NCBI GenBank assembly: GCA_965247225.1
Contig: CBDFGT010000043.1
Coordinates: 1-16,812, forward strand
Source of the DNA: CBDFGT01 sp965247225
Lineage (GTDB): Bacteria; Pseudomonadota; Alphaproteobacteria; Rhizobiales; Rhizobiaceae
Direction: 5' to 3'
DNA length: 16,812 bases
Part shown: piece after piece, positions 13,489 to 16,812 of the stretch
How the letters are laid out: every line of letters begins with the position of its first letter
How positions within the stretch are numbered: position 1 is the stretch's first letter
The notes under the pieces: model-generated
The model's database searches: none
Seen by the model: the letters and a program-made list of their open reading frames with translations, nothing else
What the model was told of the DNA's origin: nothing
Made by a program: the position numbers and the translations under genes

Positions 13489-14718
13489 TCAGCGCAGCGG
13501 AGCGGACTTCGGTGCAGGCACCTCAATCTCGGCATCGGTAAAGAGGTTTGGAAAAAGGCGCTCCCTGTAATCCAGCGGAAAAGCTATACGAACAGGCGTC
13601 TTGGGTGATGTGGACTTGAGGAAACCGGCCTTGACGAGTTCGGCAAGCGTATTGCGTGCTGTCCTTTCGGACGTCCGTGTAATGAGGTTGATCGCGCCGC
13701 GTTCCATGGAGCCATAGCGCAGAATTGCCGAGACCACATCCGCTGCGCGTTTGTCATCGGTCACATCATTGACAAGCTTGCGGTAGCGGCCATCCAGTGT
13801 GTCGAAGGCAAAAACGGCAGATGAAAACCGGATCTGGTCAAGCATCACCGAGAGAAACCATTCGCAATAGGTCGCAAGCGCTTTTGTGGAAAGGTTCGCA
13901 CGACCATCATAGTCCCCCATGCGCGGATGATCGGCATAGTCCATCATGCGTTTATACTCGGTCTTTTCCACAAGCCCCCGGGCCAGGCCGCGGGAGATCG
14001 ACCAGAGTCCGTTGCCGCCCACCCCGGCGTCAAATGCCATGGCATGCGACATAAGTCTGCTCACCCTTCCATTGCCATCCGGGAAAGGATGAATGAAATT
14101 AAGCCTGTGATGCGCTGCCGCAATGGCGATGATCCGGTTTGTAGCACCGGTCTGTGCCTGTTTGTAGCGCCTGGAGAAATGCTCCATAAAGGCAGATACC
14201 CTTGAAGAGGAAGGCGGCATGTGCCTGCCAACCACGACATCTTCATCGTCCTTTGTCCTGAATGCGCCGGGAATAATCGGAGTTCTCGTGCCGTCCGTCC
14301 GCTCGACATATTTGAATGCCTCAGGCATTTCCTCATAAAATCTGCGGTGCACCCATGCAATGAAATCAATCGATGTGGGAACCGGAAGGGTGCCCTGAAA
14401 ATAGGCCATGTCGATTTCGCGTTGCACAATCACATGGGCCCTGGCTTCAAGGGCCAAAGGCCGTGTCGCCTCTTCCAGATCCGCCCCTGCAAGCGCAGTT
14501 TCAATATCTTTGGGTTTCGTATGATGGCCTTCGATAAGGTTGGAGTAGTAACAGTTCATCATGCGAACGAGATCGGAAAGCTCCAGCGCGGCGTCCCTGT
14601 GAAGTCCCTGTCCAAGCGACATGGATTCGGATTGTATTTCCACAACAAGATCAGACAGCACAGCTGGAATGCTGTCCGTAAAATAGCAGGGCTCAATGCG
14701 CGTGGGAACTTCTTCCAT
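13489..14718 (-). CDS. Fic-domain protein (probable AMP-transferase, self-inhibited class II)
   Basis: A 409-residue Fic/DOC protein that should transfer AMP (or another nucleotide group) to a target protein. The Fic active-site motif HPFPDGNGR is intact at 210-218 (catalytic His210). SNLIEGHHTKP at 59-69 fits the inhibitory (S/T)-x3-E-(G/N) helix with Glu63, placed N-terminally as in class II enzymes, so the protein is expected to hold itself inactive until triggered. A C-terminal winged helix (about 325-395, including RTSERTARNTLAELVKAGFL) may bind DNA or a partner. ATG 14718 is the natural start. A promoter is visible at 14753-14781. No separate antitoxin gene of the small FicA type is present. 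The gene is flanked by 80-bp repeats of the rrf2 tail, with vapBC next, which indicates an acquired toxin-like islet. The target is unknown. Confidence 0.93.
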   Translation of the reverse strand: MEEVPTRIEPCYFTDSIPAVLSDLVVEIQSESMSLGQGLHRDAALELSDLVRMMNCYYSNLIEGHHTKPKDIETALAGADLEEATRPLALEARAHVIVQREIDMAYFQGTLPVPTSIDFIAWVHRRFYEEMPEAFKYVERTDGTRTPIIPGAFRTKDDEDVVVGRHMPPSSSRVSAFMEHFSRRYKQAQTGATNRIIAIAAAHHRLNFIHPFPDGNGRVSRLMSHAMAFDAGVGGNGLWSISRGLARGLVEKTEYKRMMDYADHPRMGDYDGRANLSTKALATYCEWFLSVMLDQIRFSSAVFAFDTLDGRYRKLVNDVTDDKRAADVVSAILRYGSMERGAINLITRTSERTARNTLAELVKAGFLKSTSPKTPVRIAFPLDYRERLFPNLFTDAEIEVPAPKSAPLR

Positions 14719-14752
14719 TTTTTGCCGATCTCACAAGTTTGATAATGCCGTT

Positions 14753-14789
14753 ATAATAATGGCTTATTGAGATATTTGCAAAATTTTGC
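14753..14789 (-). promoter_or_regulatory. Probable fic promoter with a 12-bp palindrome
   Basis: On the minus strand, TTGCAA (14781-14776) as -35 and TATTAT (14758-14753) as -10 are spaced by 17 bases, about 35 bases before the fic start. A perfect palindrome GCAAAATTTTGC (14778-14789) overlaps the -35, a likely repressor site. Confidence 0.5.
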
Positions 14790-14811
14790 CGGACATGCCA
14801 GCCGATATTGA

Positions 14812-14931
14812 TTGCCATATGTTCAAAAGCTGGGTTGCCATGTTTTTGCCCGCGTGGCCGACGAGACCCGCAAGGTTCTGCTCAACACCACCATCGCCGA
14901 CAGTATTGCCATGGCGGGCGGGGACGTTTGA
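14812..14931 (+). pseudogene. Displaced 3' end of an rrf2 gene
   Basis: In frame, this stretch reads CHVFARVADETRKVLLNTTI, then ADSIAMAGGDV and stop (TGA 14929-14931). It is the C-terminal helix of the second Rrf2 protein with a different final tail. Only the part from 14839 is homologous. The upstream bases do not match rrf2 and a stop precedes at 14809-14811. It has no start of its own and is not a functional gene. It is best read as the original or a duplicated rrf2 tail, separated from the gene body by the fic unit. Its stop codon overlaps the -35 box of the vapBC promoter. Confidence 0.85.
14839..14918 (+). repeat. 80-bp direct repeat, right copy
   Basis: Matches 13387-13466 with six substitutions and no gaps. 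The first 12 positions hold four of the six differences; the remaining 68 hold two. The near-identity of the core implies a recent duplication or recombination event. Confidence 0.95.
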
Positions 14932-14955
14932 TATTTCTCGGATTTTTGATAGAAT
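14928..14955 (+). promoter_or_regulatory. vapBC promoter
   Basis: TTGATA (14928-14933) and TAGAAT (14950-14955) are 16 bases apart, each one mismatch from the sigma-70 consensus. Transcription should start near 14962. The -35 overlaps the stop codon of the displaced rrf2 tail. Confidence 0.6.
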
Positions 14956-14977
14956 GACCTCACAGGACAGGAGGTCA
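14955..14977. promoter_or_regulatory. Perfect inverted repeat over the vapBC start site and ribosome binding site
   Basis: TGACCTC (14955-14961) and GAGGTCA (14971-14977) are perfect 7-bp arms around nine bases. The site begins at the -10 and covers the predicted transcription start, the usual place for autorepression by a toxin-antitoxin complex. The right arm contains most of the ribosome binding site AGGAGGT. Confidence 0.65.
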
Positions 14978-14979
14978 GC

Positions 14980-15252
14980 ATGACAATTGCTATATTGAAA
15001 GATCAGGGCGAAGTGACGATCCCCGATGATATTCGGGAGCAATTGGGTATGCGCACCGGGGATATGTTTGACGTCAGCATTCTTCACGGGAATATCGTTC
15101 TGGTTCCGCAAGAACCTGCGTTTCCCATAAAAAGTGAACCTCGCAGCAAGGGGATCGATATCCGTCACTTTATCGGTTCAGGCAAAGGACTGTTTGCAAC
15201 GCCCGCTGAAGTGGATGCATTCATCGCAGCCGAGCGCGATTCATGGGACTGA
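14980..15252 (+). CDS. vapB: AbrB/MazE-type antitoxin (VapB-like)
   Basis: A 90-residue antitoxin with an N-terminal swapped-hairpin AbrB domain (MTIAILKDQGEVTIPDDIRE, then QLGMRTGDMFDVSILHGNIV; about residues 1-45). It should bind its own promoter. The C-terminal extension (about 46-90, ending FIAAERDSWD) should neutralise the adjacent PIN toxin. A near-perfect AGGAGGT five bases before ATG 14980 fixes the start. The toxin gene begins at 15243, overlapping the last 10 bases of this gene, so the two are translationally coupled. The pair lies directly after the displaced rrf2 tail. Confidence 0.9.
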   Translation: MTIAILKDQGEVTIPDDIREQLGMRTGDMFDVSILHGNIVLVPQEPAFPIKSEPRSKGIDIRHFIGSGKGLFATPAEVDAFIAAERDSWD

Positions 15253-15653
15253 GGGACAGGCTTCGGGGCAAGACAGTCTATGTTGATGCCAACATCTTGA
15301 TCTACCTGATCGAGGGCAGTGATACTTACGGCGAGCAGATGGAAGACATAGCCGCGGGAATTTATGCAGGTGATTTCGTCTGCCTCACCAGTGAACTGTC
15401 CCTTTGCGAGGTGCTGGTCGTGCCCATGCGCACCGGCAATCTGGCGCTTGAACATCAATACCGTGCCTTTATCGAGCATTCCGGCGCTATCGAGATGGTT
15501 GCGACATGGCGCGAAACCTGTGTTCTGGCAAGCCGCTGCCGCGCCGATTTTGGACTGAAAACCCCTGATGCCATTCTTTCGGGAGCCGACGTCTTCCTGA
15601 CCAATGATCGCCCGGTCAGGGTGCCGCCATCGCTGGAGCTGGTGCATTTTTAA
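15243..15653 (+). CDS. vapC: PIN-domain ribonuclease toxin (VapC-like)
   Basis: A 136-residue PIN-domain protein, expected to be a Mg2+-dependent endoribonuclease that cuts tRNA or rRNA and slows growth when free of VapB. Visible acidic residues are Asp15 in VYVDANILIY, Glu56 in SELSLCEVLV, Asp109 in KTPDAI and Asp122 in FLTND. The segment between Asp109 and FLTND is short. Family members, as I recall, read PDA-I-H-L-A-T-A before the Gly-Ala/Cys-Asp turn, whereas here it is PDAILSGADVFLTND. An in-frame loss of about six residues from the active-site helix is therefore possible, and the toxin may be weakened or dead. The start overlaps the vapB end. Confidence 0.88.
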   Translation: MGLRDRLRGKTVYVDANILIYLIEGSDTYGEQMEDIAAGIYAGDFVCLTSELSLCEVLVVPMRTGNLALEHQYRAFIEHSGAIEMVATWRETCVLASRCRADFGLKTPDAILSGADVFLTNDRPVRVPPSLELVHF

Positions 15654-15740
15654 GCCAGCGGCATGAAGCCTGATACGGTTCCGGCATGACCTGAGGTCAA
15701 TTGCCGACCATCCGGATTCTGTCACCTTCTCCATCCTGTT

Positions 15741-15746
15741 TACAAT
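15741..15746 (+). promoter_or_regulatory. Possible -10 box for the carbonic anhydrase gene
   Basis: TACAAT at 15741-15746 is one mismatch from consensus. The -35 would be CTGTCA (15719-15724), 16 bases upstream and weak. It lies about 80 bases before the start codon, leaving room for the palindrome at 15777-15794 in the leader. Confidence 0.3.
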
Positions 15747-15776
15747 CTGGAAATGCTTCTGCTGATAGTCTGCGCT

Positions 15777-15794
15777 CCGGGCAGATCTGCCCGG
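15777..15794. repeat. 18-bp perfect palindrome before the carbonic anhydrase gene
   Basis: CCGGGCAGATCTGCCCGG is perfectly self-complementary, ends 25 bases before ATG 15820, and is not followed by a T tract. It may be a repressor site or a leader hairpin close to the ribosome binding site. Confidence 0.7.
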
Positions 15795-15819
15795 TAACGG
15801 AAATTCAACAGGAGTCTTT

Positions 15820-16545
15820 ATGCTCACACGTCGCCATTTCTGTGGCTGCCTCGTCACGACAGGCATTGCCGCAACAGCCTTGCCCGGCATGGCCCTTGCC
15901 AGCCATGATGAATGTGCGCCCTTCAGCGAGGCCATGCAGGCGGCAACATCACCGCAGGATGCTATCAACATGCTGATGGAAGGCCATGCCCGCTTTGCAG
16001 CAGGCCAATCCCTGAAATGTGATCTGGCCGCACAGGTGGCGGGCACCCAGGCCAAGCAGACACCTTTTGCCTGTGTTCTGGGCTGTATTGATTCCCGCGT
16101 GCCGCCGGAAGTGGTGCTGGACCAGCAGATCGGCGATATTTTTGTGGCCCGCGTCGCCGGCAACTATCCCAATAATGATATTCTCGGCTCGTTTGAATAT
16201 GCCACCAAGGTTGCCGGTGCCAGGGCCATTCTGGTTCTGGGCCATTCCTCCTGCGGTGCCATCAAGGGCGCGGTCGATGATGTCAAGCTGGGCAATCTGA
16301 CCGGTCTTCTGGCCGAAATCATGCCGGCCGTGCAGGAAACCCCTCTGGAAGGCGAGCGCTCGTCCACGAACCATGAATTTGTCGAGCATGTGGCCGAGGC
16401 CAATGTCAGACGCGCCATCAAGCTGATCACGCAAAACAGCGAAGTCCTCAAGGGGCTGGTGGATGAGGGCAAGCTGATGATTGTCGGCGCCATGCATGAT
16501 GTCCATACCGGCAAGATTACCTTCATGGCTGACCATCACGGCTGA
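15820..16545 (+). CDS. Beta-class carbonic anhydrase with Tat signal peptide
   Basis: A 241-residue beta-carbonic anhydrase interconverting CO2 and bicarbonate at a zinc site. The ligand motifs are Cys89-x-Asp91-x-Arg93 in LGCIDSRVPPE and His142-x2-Cys145 in LGHSSCGAIKGA. Family segments VARVAGNYPNNDILGSFEYA and VGAMHDVHTGKI are also present. The N-terminus MLTRRHFCGCLVTTGIAATA has a twin-arginine pair (Arg4-Arg5) followed by a hydrophobic stretch and an ALA cleavage site before Ser28. Export folded to the periplasm by the Tat route is therefore predicted, sensible for a metalloenzyme. AGGAG (15810-15814) five bases before ATG fixes the start. It appears to be a single-gene unit with a terminator at 16565-16601. 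Confidence 0.95.
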   Translation: MLTRRHFCGCLVTTGIAATALPGMALASHDECAPFSEAMQAATSPQDAINMLMEGHARFAAGQSLKCDLAAQVAGTQAKQTPFACVLGCIDSRVPPEVVLDQQIGDIFVARVAGNYPNNDILGSFEYATKVAGARAILVLGHSSCGAIKGAVDDVKLGNLTGLLAEIMPAVQETPLEGERSSTNHEFVEHVAEANVRRAIKLITQNSEVLKGLVDEGKLMIVGAMHDVHTGKITFMADHHG

Positions 16546-16564
16546 TCCGCCGCCGGCACAGGCT

Positions 16565-16601
16565 GGGGCAGGGGCGTTTGTCCGGAAAACGCCTTTGCCC
16601 C
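16565..16601 (+). terminator. Hairpin terminator after the carbonic anhydrase gene
   Basis: A 15-pair stem joins GGGGCAGGGGCGTTT (16565-16579) to AAACGCCTTTGCCCC (16587-16601) across a seven-base loop. Two pairs are G-U wobbles. The following tract (GTTTCTGG) is only weakly T-rich, so termination efficiency is uncertain. Confidence 0.65.
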
Positions 16602-16710
16602 GTTTCTGGCCTGTGATATGGATGTTTTTCTGTCATACGCGCCGAACCGGGCAGGATATTGCGCAGTGTTCACCGCGCACAATCCGGATTTTCTTATTTT
16701 GCTGAGGCCG

Positions 16711-16739
16711 TTGACTAACACGACTTAACGGGTAGTCTT
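16711..16739 (+). promoter_or_regulatory. Possible promoter for the gene at the right edge
   Basis: TTGACT at 16711-16716 is a good -35. The matching -10 (around TAGTCT, 16733-16738) is weak. GACTA (16713-16717) and TAGTC (16733-16737) form a short inverted repeat over this region. Confidence 0.3.
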
Positions 16740-16775
16740 GAATCGTTAACGGAATTCAACAAGGAAACACCGAAG

Positions 16776-16812
16776 ATGATACATTTCGCATCCCGCCTCA
16801 GGGCGCTGGCGT
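16776..16812 (+). CDS. Start of an unidentified gene, cut by the window edge
   Basis: ATG 16776 opens a frame reading MIHFASRLRALA to the end of the window. AAGGA lies about ten bases upstream, and a plausible -35 stands at 16711. Only twelve residues are visible. A basic pair followed by hydrophobic residues could begin a signal peptide or membrane anchor, but the product cannot be named. Confidence 0.5.
   Translation, partial: MIHFASRLRALA

Noticed and set aside
13483..14838. Insertion sequence or integron cassette around fic
   Set aside because: There is no transposase, no integrase, no terminal inverted repeat and no attC-like structure. The flanking repeats are coding sequence of rrf2.
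15165..16163. 332-codon open frame on the minus strand
   Set aside because: Antisense to vapC and the 5' part of the carbonic anhydrase gene, both well supported. No family features.

Overview
The window looks like chromosomal DNA from an alphaproteobacterium, most probably of the order Hyphomicrobiales (a Brucella/Ochrobactrum- or Phyllobacterium-like organism). This rests on the style of the SMC head domain, two sulfur-type Rrf2 regulators, a cysH-cysD-cysN cluster using an Fe-S APS reductase, and moderate to high GC. It is an inference from protein style. No rRNA or tRNA gene was seen.

Layout. Bases 1-1186 hold the 3' part of the chromosome-condensation gene smc, read in two frames that join at a run of five G (822-826). 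Bases 1397-2160 hold two small unknown genes, the second a two-helix membrane protein. Bases 2161-2615 are intergenic with a decayed gene end and inverted repeats. Bases 2616-4124 encode a membrane CHASE4-like/GGDEF diguanylate cyclase. Bases 4125-4447 contain a possible frameshifted small gene on the minus strand and three 20-bp tandem repeats. The first Rrf2 regulator (4448-4900) follows and converges on a flavin reductase (4884-5432, minus).

Bases 5639-5947 form a self-contained small-protein unit with promoter, strong ribosome binding site and terminator. Next is a large exported helical-repeat protein of unknown function (6020-8047, minus), divergent from a LuxR-type regulator (8356-9465). 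The sulfate-assimilation operon cysH-cysD-cysN (12743 down to 9505, minus) is divergent from the second Rrf2 regulator (13051-13482). CysDN makes APS and CysH reduces it directly to sulfite, so no APS kinase is needed, and CysN carries none. The two Rrf2 proteins have cysteines at identical positions. A palindromic AT-rich word upstream of the flavin reductase recurs between cysH and the second rrf2, which suggests one sulfur or redox regulon.

The most unusual part is 13387-15653. A Fic-domain gene is bracketed by two 80-bp direct repeats. The left repeat is the 3' end of rrf2 itself. The right one is a second, slightly diverged rrf2 3' end with its own stop codon, lying immediately before a vapB-vapC toxin-antitoxin pair. 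The simplest reading is that a fic unit of about 1.45 kb was inserted in (or duplicated with) the rrf2 tail and separated rrf2 from vapBC. The vapBC promoter -35 overlaps the stop codon of the displaced tail, and a perfect inverted repeat covers the predicted transcription start.

A Tat-exported beta-carbonic anhydrase (15820-16545) preceded by an 18-bp perfect palindrome, a terminator, and the first codons of another gene (16776 onward) close the window.
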